A DNA stretch of 64,000 bases from an uncultured Dokdonella sp. (GCA_934526015.1 CAKSZY010000002.1:62001-126000), one strand, 5' to 3'; shown: positions 1 to 11,304, counted from the first letter of the stretch. Notes: generated from the letters alone by a model not told the origin. Numbers and translations are program-made.

Positions 1-305
1 GCGAGACGCTGGAGGAAACCGGCTGGACGGTCGAACTCGAACACCTCGTCGGCGTGCACCAGTGGACCAGCCCGCGATCGGGCAGCCACTTCGTCCGCCT
101 GACCTTCGCTGCGCGAGCGGTGGCGCACGATCCCGCGCGCGCGCTCGACCGCGGCATCGTGCGCGCCCTGTGGATGAGCCGCGCCGAACTCGCCGCCGAG
201 CAGGCACGCCTGCGCAGCCCGCTCGTGCTCGAAAGCGTCGATGAATGGCTGGCCGGGCGGCGCCTGCCGCTCGATGCCGTGCGTTTGTTGGGGGCCAGGA
301 GCTAG
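1..305 (+). CDS. nudJ: Nudix hydrolase, C-terminal part (NudJ-like), truncated by window start
   Basis: The reading frame is open from the window edge and ends with TAG at 303-305. The first visible residues, ETLEETGW, match the second half of a Nudix box (REUXEEXGU), where the glutamates bind the catalytic metal. About 100 residues remain, so the N-terminal part lies outside the window. The gene sits directly before mnmA, as nudJ (ymfB) does in E. coli; NudJ is a nucleoside di/triphosphate pyrophosphohydrolase. The family is secure from the motif; the NudJ name rests on gene order. The stop codon lies inside the first unit of a G-rich heptad repeat. Confidence 0.8.
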   Translation, partial: ETLEETGWTVELEHLVGVHQWTSPRSGSHFVRLTFAARAVAHDPARALDRGIVRALWMSRAELAAEQARLRSPLVLESVDEWLAGRRLPLDAVRLLGARS

Positions 306-541
306 GGCGAGGGGCGAGGGGCGAGGGCTCGAAAATCCCGTGCACCTACGCGGGGGGGGGGGCGTTGTACAGACTGCAAAGCCGCACGCGGATTCGATCC
401 TTGTGCCCTAGCCCCTAGCCCCTAGCCCCTAGCCCCTAGCCTCTAGCCTCTAGCCCCTAACCCCTAGCCCCTAGCCCCTAGCCCCTAACCCCTAGCCCCT
501 AGCCCCTAGCCTCTAGCCCCTAGCCCCTGGTCCCTAGCCCC
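303..541. repeat. Bipartite heptad-repeat element, copy 1 (nudJ-mnmA junction)
   Basis: The left arm (303-331) is G-rich, with units of the type GGGCGAG ending in GGGCTCGA. The core (332-404) contains a run of 11 G at 352-362. The right arm (405-537) is 19 consecutive C-rich heptads, mostly CCCCTAG with CCTCTAG and CCCCTAA variants. The arms are broadly complementary, so a transcript could fold into a long GC hairpin, and the G arm has the spacing of a quadruplex motif. The array ends about 10 bp before the mnmA ATG. The same architecture recurs at 8242-8626 and 62150-62328. Confidence 0.9.
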
Positions 542-547
542 ACTCCG

Positions 548-1666
548 ATGAAACCGCCCCCCAAGATCATCGTCGGCATGTCCGGCGGCGTGGATTCCTC
601 GGTCGCCGCCCTGCTGCTCGTGCGCGCTGGCGCGCAGCCGGCCGGGCTGTTCATGCAGAACTGGGAGGATGACGGGCACCTCGGCCCCTGCCACGCCGAG
701 CAGGACCGCAAGGATGCCGTCGCCGTCTGCGCGCGCCTGGGCATGTCGATCCACTTGCGCAACTTCGCCGGCGAGTACCACGAGCAGGTATTCCGCCATT
801 TCCTCGACGAGTACCGCGCCGGCCGCACGCCGAATCCGGACGTGCTGTGCAACCGCGAGATCAAGTTCAAGACCTTCCTCGACCACGCGCGTGCGCTCGG
901 CGCCGATCGCATCGCCACCGGCCACTACGCGCGCACCGCCTGCGTCGACGGCCGCTGGCGCCTGCTGCGCGGCGTCGATGCCGGCAAGGACCAGAGCTAC
1001 TTCCTGCATGCGCTCGGCCAGCGGGCACTCGCCGCGACGCTGTTTCCGATCGGCGGGCTCGAGAAGGCCGAGGTGCGCCGCCTGGCCCGGGAAGCGGCGC
1101 TGCCGACCCACGCGAAGAAGGACTCGACCGGCATCTGCTTCATCGGCGAGCGCGACCTGCGCGAGTTCCTCGGCCGCTACATCCCGGCGCGTCCCGGCGA
1201 GATCCGCACGCCCGAGGGCCGCACGGTGGGCGAACATGCCGGCGTCTGGTACTACACGCTCGGTCAGCGCGGCGGTCTCGGCATCGGCGGACGCTCCGGT
1301 TCGAGCGGCGAACCGTGGTACGTGGTCGGCAAGGATGTCGGCAGCAACGTGCTCTACGCCGTGCAGGGCAATGCCAGCGACTGGCTGCTGTCACGGCGAC
1401 TGCTTGCGCACGCCGCAACCTGGATCGACGGCGCGCCTCCGGCGCAGGTGTTCACTTGCACGGCGAAGACGCGCTACCGCCAGGCCGACCAGGCCTGCCG
1501 CGTCGTCGTCGACGGCGATTCGCTCGAGGTGCACTTCGACGAGCCACAGCGCGCGGTGACGCCGGGCCAGTCGGTGGTGTTCTATGATGGCGACATCTGC
1601 CTAGGCGGCGGGGTCATCGAATGCAGCGACGCGCCACTCGGCGGTTGGGAGGGAGGCCATGCGTGA
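548..1666 (+). CDS. mnmA: tRNA-specific 2-thiouridylase MnmA
   Basis: MnmA activates U34 of tRNA-Lys, tRNA-Glu and tRNA-Gln with ATP and inserts sulfur to make s2U34 in the cytoplasm. The 372-residue product begins with the PP-loop [12 protein letters not shown] near residue 10. It also carries [12 protein letters not shown] with the first catalytic Cys and GICFIGER with the second Cys near residue 200. Length is normal for the family. The start is set by homology, because the region before the ATG is C-rich heptad repeat with no recognisable Shine-Dalgarno sequence. The last 8 bp overlap hflD, which suggests translational coupling. A tRNA-Lys(UUU), one of its substrates, is encoded at 56256-56330. 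Confidence 0.97.
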   Translation: MKPPPKIIVGMSGGVDSSVAALLLVRAGAQPAGLFMQNWEDDGHLGPCHAEQDRKDAVAVCARLGMSIHLRNFAGEYHEQVFRHFLDEYRAGRTPNPDVLCNREIKFKTFLDHARALGADRIATGHYARTACVDGRWRLLRGVDAGKDQSYFLHALGQRALAATLFPIGGLEKAEVRRLAREAALPTHAKKDSTGICFIGERDLREFLGRYIPARPGEIRTPEGRTVGEHAGVWYYTLGQRGGLGIGGRSGSSGEPWYVVGKDVGSNVLYAVQGNASDWLLSRRLLAHAATWIDGAPPAQVFTCTAKTRYRQADQACRVVVDGDSLEVHFDEPQRAVTPGQSVVFYDGDICLGGGVIECSDAPLGGWEGGHA

Positions 1667-2282
1667 AGCCCGCGTGATCGCCCTCGCCGGCGTCTTCCAG
1701 GCCTGTGCGCTGGTGCGCGAACTGGCAACCCAGGGCCGTGCCGATGCGGCGGCGGTGGAATCGAGCCTGGCCAGCGTGTTCCGCATCGACAGCGACAGTG
1801 CCAGCGACGTGTTCGGCGGCCTCGAGGGGATCCGCCGCGGCCTCGAGATCCTGCTTGCCAATCTCGACAGTCCGCAGCGCGACGCCGGCGTCGCCCAGCT
1901 GGCGGTCGGCGTGCTGCGCCTCGAACGCCGGCTCGCGCGGCGCGGCACCATGCTCGGCCGCCTCGGCGAAGGCATCAAGGCGATCCAGCGCCAGGTCGAC
2001 CACCTCGGCATCGGCCACGCGACCGTGCAGACCCGTCTCGCCGAACTCTACGCCGAGACGCTTTCGCAGATCACCCCGCGCATCGTCGTCCACGGCAATC
2101 CGCTGCATCTCGGCGATCCGCGCCGGGTCGAACAGATCCGCTCGCTGCTGCTCGCCGCCGTCCGCGCGGCGGTGTTGTGGCGGCAGGTCGGCGGCAACCA
2201 GTGGCGTCTGCTGCTGCGCCGGCGCGAATACGCGATGGTCGCCCGCGGCCTGCTTGCGCGCAGCACGCTCGATCGCGGCTGA
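1659..2282 (+). CDS. hflD: HflD-like protein
   Basis: The 207-residue product is Ala/Leu/Arg-rich and largely alpha-helical. It matches HflD (formerly YcfC) in length, in position just after mnmA, and in features such as an N-terminal IALAGVFQA segment and [12 protein letters not shown] in the C-terminal half. HflD is a peripheral inner-membrane protein known in E. coli for modulating lambda CII and lysogenisation; its housekeeping role is poorly defined. The ATG lies inside the end of mnmA and has a good Shine-Dalgarno sequence (GGGAGG) there, so the two are very likely co-transcribed. Confidence 0.9.
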   Translation: MREARVIALAGVFQACALVRELATQGRADAAAVESSLASVFRIDSDSASDVFGGLEGIRRGLEILLANLDSPQRDAGVAQLAVGVLRLERRLARRGTMLGRLGEGIKAIQRQVDHLGIGHATVQTRLAELYAETLSQITPRIVVHGNPLHLGDPRRVEQIRSLLLAAVRAAVLWRQVGGNQWRLLLRRREYAMVARGLLARSTLDRG

Positions 2283-2462
2283 GCGGACGCGCCGGGCGCA
2301 GGCCGCGCGACTCTGCACTGTCCCGCGTCGCCGCGACCCACGACCCGGGCACCCGCGGGTTCGTGCGGACGCGACGGCGGTGATCGACATCCCGGTCGCT
2401 GTCCCCGGATCGTGCCAGCCTGCGTGGACTCCGCCAACGCCACCAACCCGGTTCGCCCCCTC

Positions 2463-4061
2463 ATGTCTGGACCTCGCCTGCTCCCGCTGCTCCTGCCGGC
2501 CCTCTCGAGCTTGCTCGCCACCTCGACCGCGGTTGCGGCGGCGGAAACCGGGTTCGAACGGACCGCTGCCGGGAAAGGACCGGACGGGCGCGACAACGGC
2601 CAGATCCACGCTTGCACCGGCATCCGGATCGATACCACGGCGGTGATCTGCGTGCGCGCCGGCGCGGCCGGCGGCGGCAACGGCTCCGCGGCAACCCCGT
2701 TGGCCTCGATCAACGCGGCGATCACCGCGGCCAAGGCCGGTGACATCGTCCAGGTCGCCGCCGGGACTTATGCGGAAAACGTCCGGCTCGGCACCTATGC
2801 CAGCCCGACCGGCAAGGATCTGACCTTGCTCGGCGGGTTTCGCGCCGATTTCGCCGTGCGCGACGCCGCCACGCACATCTCCACGATCGACGGCGGCCTG
2901 CTCGACCCCGCGGTGCAGTTGCATGTCGACTCCGCCCAGACGAGCGTGCTCGACGGGTTCAGGATCACCCGCGGGCGCGGGCTCGGCAATGACTACAGCA
3001 ACGGCTACGGCCATGGCGGCGGCGTCCACGTGCAGCGCAACGGCAATGGCCAGACGATCGTTTCGCACAACGAGGTCGTCGACAACGAGACACGCAACCA
3101 CACCAATGCCGATTCGCGTGGCGGCGGCATCCACGCCCAGATCCAGGCCTGGGGCGGAGCAACCGGCAGCGTGCGCATCGAAGACAACCTCGTGCGCGGC
3201 AACCACGCCGGCAAGGGAGCCGGGATCAACGTCGCCGGCAGTCGTGCAGTCCTGCTGCGCAATCGCGTCGAGGACAACATCGGCCATGGCGACCATGGCG
3301 GCGGAATCTACGTGTCGACCCTGGTCAGCGAAGTGCGCGACAACGTGATCCGCGCCAACGTGACCGGCGCCAGCGCCGGATACGGCTGGGGCGGCGGGAT
3401 CATCGTCGCCGCCGCCGGCGCCGAGCTCTCCGGCAACCTCGTCAGCGACAACTTCGCCCCGACCACCGGTGCCGGACTGTTCTGGGACGAAGGTGCCGTC
3501 GGCAGCATGAGGAACGATCTCGTCGTCGGCAACCGCTGCCCGCAGGGAAACCGCTCCGGCGCAGCGCTTTACCTCGACGGCGGTCCGGGAGGGCCGTCGA
3601 CGGTCACCCTCGAGAACGTCACCGTGGCCGACCACGTCTGCCCCGGCACAGCCCCTGACGGCGCCGCCATCGTCGTCGAGGGCGGCTCGGTGCTCGCCAT
3701 CGGAAACTCGATCCTGCACGGCAACAGCCGCGACTTCCGCAGCCTCTCCGGCGGCAGCATCACGATCAGCCATTCGATCACCCGCGAAGCCGGCATCGGC
3801 AACTTCGACCAGGATCCGCTGTTCGCGGACCCGGGCAACGGCAATTACCACCTGCGTTCGACGGCTGGACGCCTCGGCCCGCACGGCTGGGTCCACGATG
3901 CGGTGTCCAGCCCGGCCATCGACGCCGGCGATCCCGGCGCGGATTTCTCCCGCGAGACCGTGCCGAACGGCGGCAGGGTCAACCTCGGCGCCTACGGCAA
4001 CACGCCCGAGGCGAGCCGCAGCGGCGGCAGCGACCTGATCTTCGCCAGCGGCTTCGATTGA
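2463..4061 (+). CDS. Secreted right-handed beta-helix repeat protein with FASGFD C-terminal tail
   Basis: From the ATG at 2463 the product has 532 residues and opens with a clear signal peptide (MSGPRLLPLLLPAL..., cleavage probably after AVAAA). An upstream in-frame GTG at 2412 would place extra residues before it and is less likely. The mature part is rich in Gly, Asn and Asp and has repeated short beta-strand units (GGGIHAQ, GGGIYVS, GGGIIVA), typical of pectate-lyase-like parallel beta-helices with CSLREA or choice-of-anchor Q style repeats. No catalytic residues can be assigned, so the substrate is unknown. It ends in DLIFASGFD, a tail discussed in the findings. It is a single gene converging on pnp across a shared terminator. 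Confidence 0.8.
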   Translation: MSGPRLLPLLLPALSSLLATSTAVAAAETGFERTAAGKGPDGRDNGQIHACTGIRIDTTAVICVRAGAAGGGNGSAATPLASINAAITAAKAGDIVQVAAGTYAENVRLGTYASPTGKDLTLLGGFRADFAVRDAATHISTIDGGLLDPAVQLHVDSAQTSVLDGFRITRGRGLGNDYSNGYGHGGGVHVQRNGNGQTIVSHNEVVDNETRNHTNADSRGGGIHAQIQAWGGATGSVRIEDNLVRGNHAGKGAGINVAGSRAVLLRNRVEDNIGHGDHGGGIYVSTLVSEVRDNVIRANVTGASAGYGWGGGIIVAAAGAELSGNLVSDNFAPTTGAGLFWDEGAVGSMRNDLVVGNRCPQGNRSGAALYLDGGPGGPSTVTLENVTVADHVCPGTAPDGAAIVVEGGSVLAIGNSILHGNSRDFRSLSGGSITISHSITREAGIGNFDQDPLFADPGNGNYHLRSTAGRLGPHGWVHDAVSSPAIDAGDPGADFSRETVPNGGRVNLGAYGNTPEASRSGGSDLIFASGFD

Positions 4062-4104
4062 GCGGATGGCATGGCCGGCGCGACCCCGCGCCGGAACGGA
4101 AACG

Positions 4105-4130
4105 AAAAAGCGGGCCGAAGCCCGCTTTTT
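4105..4130. terminator. Bidirectional rho-independent terminator
   Basis: AAAAAGCGGGC, loop CGAA, then GCCCGCTTTTT. This is a perfect 11-bp inverted repeat with an A-run on one side and a T-run on the other. It lies between the convergent ends of the beta-helix gene (+) and pnp (-), so it can terminate both transcripts. Confidence 0.92.
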
Positions 4131-4154
4131 CCTGTCGCCGGGAACAGGCGGGGC

Positions 4155-6254
<2,100 letters not shown>

Positions 6255-6415
6255 GTTGTTTGTCCTGTCTGGGAAAGCGCACTCCCCATGGAGCCCGCTC
6301 GTGCTTCACTTGAAAAGTCCGGCCTGGAATGGCCGCTCTGGAGTTTCATGCCGAGCGGTACGCACTCGCCCGTGAATCCGCACGCCGAGCCGCGTTCACG
6401 GACGAACGCACATGC

Positions 6416-6685
6416 TTACCTGCGGATGCCGAGGCGCTCGATCAGCGACTTGTAGCGGTCGCCGTCCTTGCTCTTGAGGTAGTTCAGCAGGCGACGACGC
6501 TGGTTGACCATCTTCAGCAGGCCACGACGCGAGTGGTGGTCCTTGTCGTGATGGGCGAAGTGCTTGGAAAGATGCTCGATGCGCGCGGACAGCAGGGCGA
6601 CCTGCACTTCCGGCGAACCCGTATCGTTGGCGACGCGGCCGTAGTCCGCGATGATCTTGCTGGTCTGTTCTGCGTTGAGCGACAT
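6416..6685 (-). CDS. rpsO: 30S ribosomal protein S15
   Basis: S15 is a primary binder of the central domain of 16S rRNA in 30S assembly. The 89-residue product begins [17 protein letters not shown] and contains the conserved [19 protein letters not shown] and the basic tail [10 protein letters not shown]. Length equals the E. coli protein. An in-frame start 7 codons upstream was rejected because S15 proteins begin at MSLN or equivalent. It lies between truB and pnp and has its own likely promoter at 6785-6814. Confidence 0.98.
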   Translation of the reverse strand: MSLNAEQTSKIIADYGRVANDTGSPEVQVALLSARIEHLSKHFAHHDKDHHSRRGLLKMVNQRRRLLNYLKSKDGDRYKSLIERLGIRR

Positions 6686-6784
6686 GTCGAAACCCTGTTG
6701 GAGCAAGGGCGAGGCTTGGGAACGGCCACCACCCGGTGACGGTTTCCAAACCCCGCGTGGAGGTTCTGGGAATGAAAGCTCGCC

Positions 6785-6814
6785 ATTCTAGCCGGCAAGG
6801 CCGCACCGCAACAA
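6785..6814 (-). promoter_or_regulatory. Putative sigma-70 promoter for rpsO-pnp
   Basis: On the minus strand TTGTTG (6814-6809) is followed after 18 bp by TAGAAT (6790-6785), in the truB-rpsO gap about 100 bp upstream of the rpsO ATG. A dedicated rpsO promoter in this place is known in E. coli. The -35 match is weak. Confidence 0.45.
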
Positions 6815-6862
6815 GTTCCCCGGGCAGGTCCGGGGGCCGCGGGAAGTCCGGCGCGGGCGCTG

Positions 6863-7897
6863 TCAAGTCGATGATTGGACGGGGTTTGCCGGTGTTTCCG
6901 CGGGCGGGCTGAAGCCGCGCCGGCTGCGTACGTCGCCGCGCGCGTCGACCTCGACGAGGGCCACCGCCCGCCCGTCCGGACCGCAGGCCAGGCAACGGCC
7001 CGCGGCCAGGCCTCGCCCGGCCAGCACCTGTCCCTGGGCCAGTCGGCCGGCTTCGGCGGCGTCGAGATCGAGCCGCGGCAAGCCGGCCAGCCCGGCCTCG
7101 AGCGGCAGCAGCACGGCGTCGAGCGCGGCCGCGCCACCCTCGGCCGCGATCGCCTCGAGTTCGTCGAAGCCGTACAGGCGCGGCGCGGTGAACGGCTCGA
7201 CCCACAGGCGGCGCAGCGCGGTCACGTGGGCGCCACAGCCGAGGCGCTCGCCGAGGTCGCGCACGAGGCTGCGCACGTAGGTGCCGGAACCGCATTCGAC
7301 CAGCAGGCGCAGGTGCCCGCCCTCGCGCGCCAGGCACTCGAAACGGAACACCTCGACCTCGCGCGCGGCGACTTCGACGGATTCGCCGCGCCGGGCCAGC
7401 CGGTACAGCGGTTCACCACCGCGCTTGAGCGCCGAGTAGACCGGCGGCACCTGCTGGATGCGGCCGCGCAAGCCGGCCAGCGCCGCGGCAACCACCGCAT
7501 CGTCGAGTTCCGGCAGCGCGCGCCGTTCGACCACCTCGCCGTCGGCATCCAGCGTGTCGGTGGTCACGCCGAGCAGGCAACCGGCCTCGTAGGCCTTGCG
7601 CGAACCGAGCAGGAAGCCGGCGATCTTGGTCGCCTCGCCGAAGCACAACGGCAGCAAGCCGGTGGCGAGCGGATCGAGGCTGCCGGTATGCCCGCCCTTG
7701 GAGGCGCCGAACAGCCGTCGCGCACGCTGCAGGGCGGCGTTCGAGCTCATTCCACCCGGCTTGTCGAGCAGGAGGATGCCGTTGACGGGCCGGGATTCGG
7801 GCTTCCGGGTTCGCGATGCGGAATCGCGGGCGCCCCCCGCGCGGCGCGGGCGGGAAACCTTCCTGGAGCCCGATCCGTGCGGATTCGGCCCGCTCAC
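6863..7897 (-). CDS. truB: tRNA pseudouridine(55) synthase TruB
   Basis: TruB makes pseudouridine 55 in the T-loop of tRNAs. Recognisable are [15 protein letters not shown], the catalytic-Asp motif [16 protein letters not shown] and the [13 protein letters not shown] region. No ATG lies near the conserved start. The best start is GTG at 7897, whose TG overlaps the rbfA TGA stop (coupled GTGA), giving 344 residues. This adds about 35 Arg/Ser/Pro-rich residues before the conserved core, coded by a heptad-like repetitive stretch (about 7789-7830). Longer open-frame extensions across rbfA are spurious. Confidence 0.93.
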   Translation of the reverse strand: MSGPNPHGSGSRKVSRPRRAGGARDSASRTRKPESRPVNGILLLDKPGGMSSNAALQRARRLFGASKGGHTGSLDPLATGLLPLCFGEATKIAGFLLGSRKAYEAGCLLGVTTDTLDADGEVVERRALPELDDAVVAAALAGLRGRIQQVPPVYSALKRGGEPLYRLARRGESVEVAAREVEVFRFECLAREGGHLRLLVECGSGTYVRSLVRDLGERLGCGAHVTALRRLWVEPFTAPRLYGFDELEAIAAEGGAAALDAVLLPLEAGLAGLPRLDLDAAEAGRLAQGQVLAGRGLAAGRCLACGPDGRAVALVEVDARGDVRSRRGFSPPAETPANPVQSST

Positions 7898-8241
7898 TGC
7901 TTTTCGCGCAGCAACGCCTCGATGCGTTCGCCGCGATCGACCGAGTCGTCGTAGAGGAAGCGGAGTTCGGGGACGCGGCGGATCTTCAGCGTGCGCGAAA
8001 GCTCGCGGCGGAATTCGACCGCCAGTTCGTTGAGCGCATCGACCGCCGCCTTCGACTGCTCGCCGAGCAGGGTCGTCACGTAGACGCGGGCGAAATCGAG
8101 ATCCCGCGTGACCTCGACATCCGAGACGCTGGCCGAAGGCAGCGCATGATCGCGCACGGCCCGGTGCACGAGCACGGCAACCTCCTTGCGCAACTGCACG
8201 GCGATGCGGTCGGAGCGGGTGAAGGAGGAGGATGCGGGCAT
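7894..8241 (-). CDS. rbfA: 30S ribosome-binding factor RbfA
   Basis: RbfA is a KH-type factor that binds pre-30S particles and is needed for 16S 5'-end maturation and growth in the cold. The 115-residue product starts [19 protein letters not shown] and contains [16 protein letters not shown] and the C-terminal [18 protein letters not shown], both characteristic. Its stop overlaps the GTG of truB. The DNA just before the ATG is the C-rich arm of heptad element 2, and no Shine-Dalgarno sequence is visible there. Confidence 0.95.
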   Translation of the reverse strand: MPASSSFTRSDRIAVQLRKEVAVLVHRAVRDHALPSASVSDVEVTRDLDFARVYVTTLLGEQSKAAVDALNELAVEFRRELSRTLKIRRVPELRFLYDDSVDRGERIEALLREKQ

Positions 8242-8626
8242 TTGTCGAGGCTGAGGGATGAGGGGCGAGGGCTCGAAATCGGCGGCAGAGGCAAGTATGC
8301 ACCGCTGCGGCAAGGGCTGTACCACATGCTCGGCTGGGGCGAGACCCGGTTGTCGCGCCCTCGCCCTTGGGAGCACGGGGCGAGGGGCGAGCGGCGAGGG
8401 CTCGAGAATCGGCGACAGGGACCAGCGCAAATCGGTGCGACAAAAGCCGTACCACGTGTCCGGGCGGGGCAAGGCACGATTGTCGCGCCCTCGCCCCTCG
8501 CCCCTCGCCCCTCGCCCCTAGTCCCTAGTCCCTAGTCCCTAGTCCCTAGTCCCTAGTCCCTAGTCCCTAGTCCCTAGCCCCTAGTCCCTAGCCCCTAGCC
8601 CCTAGCCCCTAGTCCCTAGCCCCTGC
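8242..8626. repeat. Heptad-repeat element, copy 2, with duplicated core (infB-rbfA junction)
   Basis: This gap of nearly 390 bp has no gene. On the plus strand it runs: G-rich arm (8247-8275), core A, C-rich arm (about 8356-8368), G-rich arm (8376-8406), core B, then 19 C-rich heptads (8487-8619), shifting from CCCCTCG to TCCCTAG/CCCCTAG. Cores A and B are direct repeats sharing GGGCTCGA, a GTACCAC block and TTGTCGCGCCCTCGCCC. In the direction of transcription the long G-rich array starts just after the infB stop and a C-rich arm ends next to the rbfA start. Confidence 0.9.
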
Positions 8627-8629
8627 TTC

Positions 8630-11230
8630 TCACAACGTGCGGGCCACCTCGATGCGCTCGAAGCACTCGATCTGGTCGCCCGGCTTGACGTCGTTGTACT
8701 GCTTGACGGCAATGCCGCATTCGACGCCGTTGCGGACCTCGTCGACGAGTTCCTTGAAGCGGCGCAGCGACTCGAGTTCGCCCTCGAAGATGACGGTGTT
8801 GTCGCGCAGCACGCGGATCGGCTTGTTGCGGCGGACCACGCCCTCCACGACCATGCAGCCGGCGACCGCGCCGAACTTCGACGAGCGGAACACCTCGCGC
8901 ACTTCGGCGATGCCGATGATCTCCTCGCGCACCTCGACCCCGAGCAGACCGGTGGCGACCTGTTTCACCTGGTCGATCACGTCGTAGATGATCGAGAAGT
9001 AGCGCAGGTCGACGCCGTTCGCCTCGATGACGCGACGTGCCGAAGCATCGGCACGCACGTTGAAGCCGATGATCGTCGCCTTCGACGAGGCCGCGCGGGT
9101 CGCGTCGGATTCGGTGATGCCGCCGACGCCGGAGGCGATGACGTTGACCTTGATGAGGTCGTTGCTGAGCGCGGTCAACGACTGGCGCAGGGCCTCGACC
9201 GAGCCCTGCACGTCGGCCTTGACCACGAGGTTGAGGGTCTGCTGGCCTTCGCCCTGGCCCATCTGCGCCATGACGTCTTCCATGCGGTTGCCGGCCGCCT
9301 GCACGAGGCGCTGCTCGCGGCGCTTGGCGTCGCGCTGCTGGGCAACGTCCTTGGCCAGGCGCTCGTCGGCGACGACGACGAAATCGTCGCCGGCTTCCGG
9401 CACGCCGGACAGGCCGAGCACCTGCACCGGGATCGACGGGCCGGCTTCGCCGACCTGCTTGCCGGTTTCGTCGAACAGCGCGCGCACGCGGCCATACTCG
9501 ACGCCGCAGACGAGGAAGTCGCCCTTCTTCAACGTGCCCTGCTGGACCAGCACGGTGGCGACCGGACCACGGCCCTTGTCGAGACTCGACTCGATGACCA
9601 CGCCGGAGGCACGGCCGTCGCGCACGGCCGACAGCTCCATGACTTCGGCCTGCACCGAGATCGCTTCGAGCAGCGCGTCGACACCCATGCCGGTCTTCGC
9701 CGACAGCGGCACGAACTGGGTGTCACCACCCCATTCCTCGGGAATGACATCGTGCTGGCCGAGGCCCTGCTTGACGTTGTCGGGATTGGCGTCGGCCTTG
9801 TCCATCTTGTTCATGGCGACGATCAGCGGCACCTTGGCGGCGCGCGCATGCTGGATCGCCTCGACCGTCTGCGGCATCACGCCGTCGTCGGCAGCGACGA
9901 CGAGGATGACCACGTCGGTCGACTTCGCGCCACGCTGGCGCATCGAGGTGAAGGCGGCGTGGCCCGGCGTGTCGAGGAAGGTGATGACGCCCTTCGGCGT
10001 CTCCACGTGGTAGGCGCCGATGTGCTGGGTGATGCCGCCGGCTTCGCCGGTGGCGACCTTGGTGCGACGGATGTAGTCGAGCAGCGAGGTCTTGCCGTGG
10101 TCGACGTGGCCCATGATGGTGACGACCGGCGGGCGCGGCTCGCGCACGCCGCCCGTCTCGCTGTGCGCGATGAGGTCGACTTCGGCGTCGTTCTCGGCGG
10201 CACGCAGCGCGGTATGGCCCATCTCCTCGACCACCAGCACGGCCGTGTCGTGGTCGATGACCTGGTTGATGGTCGTCATCACGCCCATCTTGAACAACGC
10301 CTTGACCACCTCCGCTCCCTTGACCGCCATCTTTTGGGCGAGATCGGCGACGCTGATCGAATCACCGATCGCGACCTCGCGGACCACCGGTGCGGTCGGC
10401 CGCGAGAATCCGTGCGAACCGCTGGCGCCACGCGCGACATCGGTCGGGCGCGCTCGCGGCTTCTTGCGGCCGGTGCGTCGGGCCAGGCCTTCCTGTGACA
10501 GGTGCAGTTCGTTGCCGAAGTAGCGACCCGAAGACGGTGCATCGTCGTCGCTGCGGCCGCGATGGCCGCCGCCGTGCTTGGGCTTGTGGCGACCGGTATC
10601 GGCGGAGCGGTCGTCGCCCCGCCGTCCGGCGGGCGCCGAAGCGGTCGAAGGCGGCGCCGCATCACGCACCGGCGGGCGCTCGCCCTCGCGCGGCTTGCGC
10701 GCGTCGTCGGCCTGCCCGGCCTCGCTGCGGGCCTGCTCGGCCGCCTGCTGGCGGGCCTCCTCGGCCGCGCGCTGCTTCGCCTCTTCCTCCTGGCGGCGGC
10801 GCTCGGTCTCGACGCGCGCCTGCTCCTCGGCATCGCGGCGCTGCTGCGACTCCTGCAGCTTGCGCAGCGCATCCTCGCGCTCGGGATCGAGCACCTGGTC
10901 CTCGACCGCGCTGCGCTTGACGTAGGTACGCTTCTGGCGCACCTCGACATTGACCGTCTTGGTCGCCGCGCCGCGCTGGCCGGGATTGACCGTCAGCTCG
11001 CTGACCGTCCTGCGCTTGAGGGTGACCTGACGCGGCGCGCTGTCCTCTCCCGAGGATTCCTGCTTGCCATGATTGCGGCGCAGGAAGCCGAGCAGCTTCA
11101 CCTTCTCGGTGCTGCTGATCGACTGCTCCGGATCGGAAAACTTCATGCCCGCCTCGGCGAGCTGGGCGAGCAGCTTGTCGACCGGGGTGCCGAGCACGGT
11201 GGCCAGTTGCTTGATCGTTACATCCGACAT
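8630..11230 (-). CDS. infB: Translation initiation factor IF-2
   Basis: IF-2 is the GTPase that brings fMet-tRNA to the 30S P site and promotes subunit joining. The 866-residue product starts [20 protein letters not shown] (IF2_N domain). A long charged region rich in Glu, Arg, Ala and Gln spans about residues 100-300, followed by the G domain with [12 protein letters not shown] (G1), DTPGHAAF (G3) and NKMDKAD (G4), then domains II-IV ending in [13 protein letters not shown]. An upstream open extension of about 240 residues is not real, because [10 protein letters not shown] is the conserved N-terminus. It lies between nusA and rbfA. Confidence 0.98.
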   Translation of the reverse strand: MSDVTIKQLATVLGTPVDKLLAQLAEAGMKFSDPEQSISSTEKVKLLGFLRRNHGKQESSGEDSAPRQVTLKRRTVSELTVNPGQRGAATKTVNVEVRQKRTYVKRSAVEDQVLDPEREDALRKLQESQQRRDAEEQARVETERRRQEEEAKQRAAEEARQQAAEQARSEAGQADDARKPREGERPPVRDAAPPSTASAPAGRRGDDRSADTGRHKPKHGGGHRGRSDDDAPSSGRYFGNELHLSQEGLARRTGRKKPRARPTDVARGASGSHGFSRPTAPVVREVAIGDSISVADLAQKMAVKGAEVVKALFKMGVMTTINQVIDHDTAVLVVEEMGHTALRAAENDAEVDLIAHSETGGVREPRPPVVTIMGHVDHGKTSLLDYIRRTKVATGEAGGITQHIGAYHVETPKGVITFLDTPGHAAFTSMRQRGAKSTDVVILVVAADDGVMPQTVEAIQHARAAKVPLIVAMNKMDKADANPDNVKQGLGQHDVIPEEWGGDTQFVPLSAKTGMGVDALLEAISVQAEVMELSAVRDGRASGVVIESSLDKGRGPVATVLVQQGTLKKGDFLVCGVEYGRVRALFDETGKQVGEAGPSIPVQVLGLSGVPEAGDDFVVVADERLAKDVAQQRDAKRREQRLVQAAGNRMEDVMAQMGQGEGQQTLNLVVKADVQGSVEALRQSLTALSNDLIKVNVIASGVGGITESDATRAASSKATIIGFNVRADASARRVIEANGVDLRYFSIIYDVIDQVKQVATGLLGVEVREEIIGIAEVREVFRSSKFGAVAGCMVVEGVVRRNKPIRVLRDNTVIFEGELESLRRFKELVDEVRNGVECGIAVKQYNDVKPGDQIECFERIEVARTL

Positions 11231-11304
11231 ATTTCCTGTACTCCTGACCCGCCGCGCATTACCCGCCCAACCACCGACAACCCCGCCGTCCGCCCCGACC
11301 GGCC

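Noticed and set aside
405..537. CRISPR array or telomere-like end
   Set aside because: Units are 7 bp with no spacers, and similar arrays lie inside operons. There is no cas gene and no chromosome end.
1614..3896. Minus-strand open frame of about 760 codons
   Set aside because: Antisense of hflD and the beta-helix gene; Asp/Val/Ala-rich with no recognisable domain.
7898..8455. Long N-terminal extension or fusion of TruB across rbfA
   Set aside because: The segment is rbfA read in another frame. RbfA is complete and conserved, so no fusion is supported.
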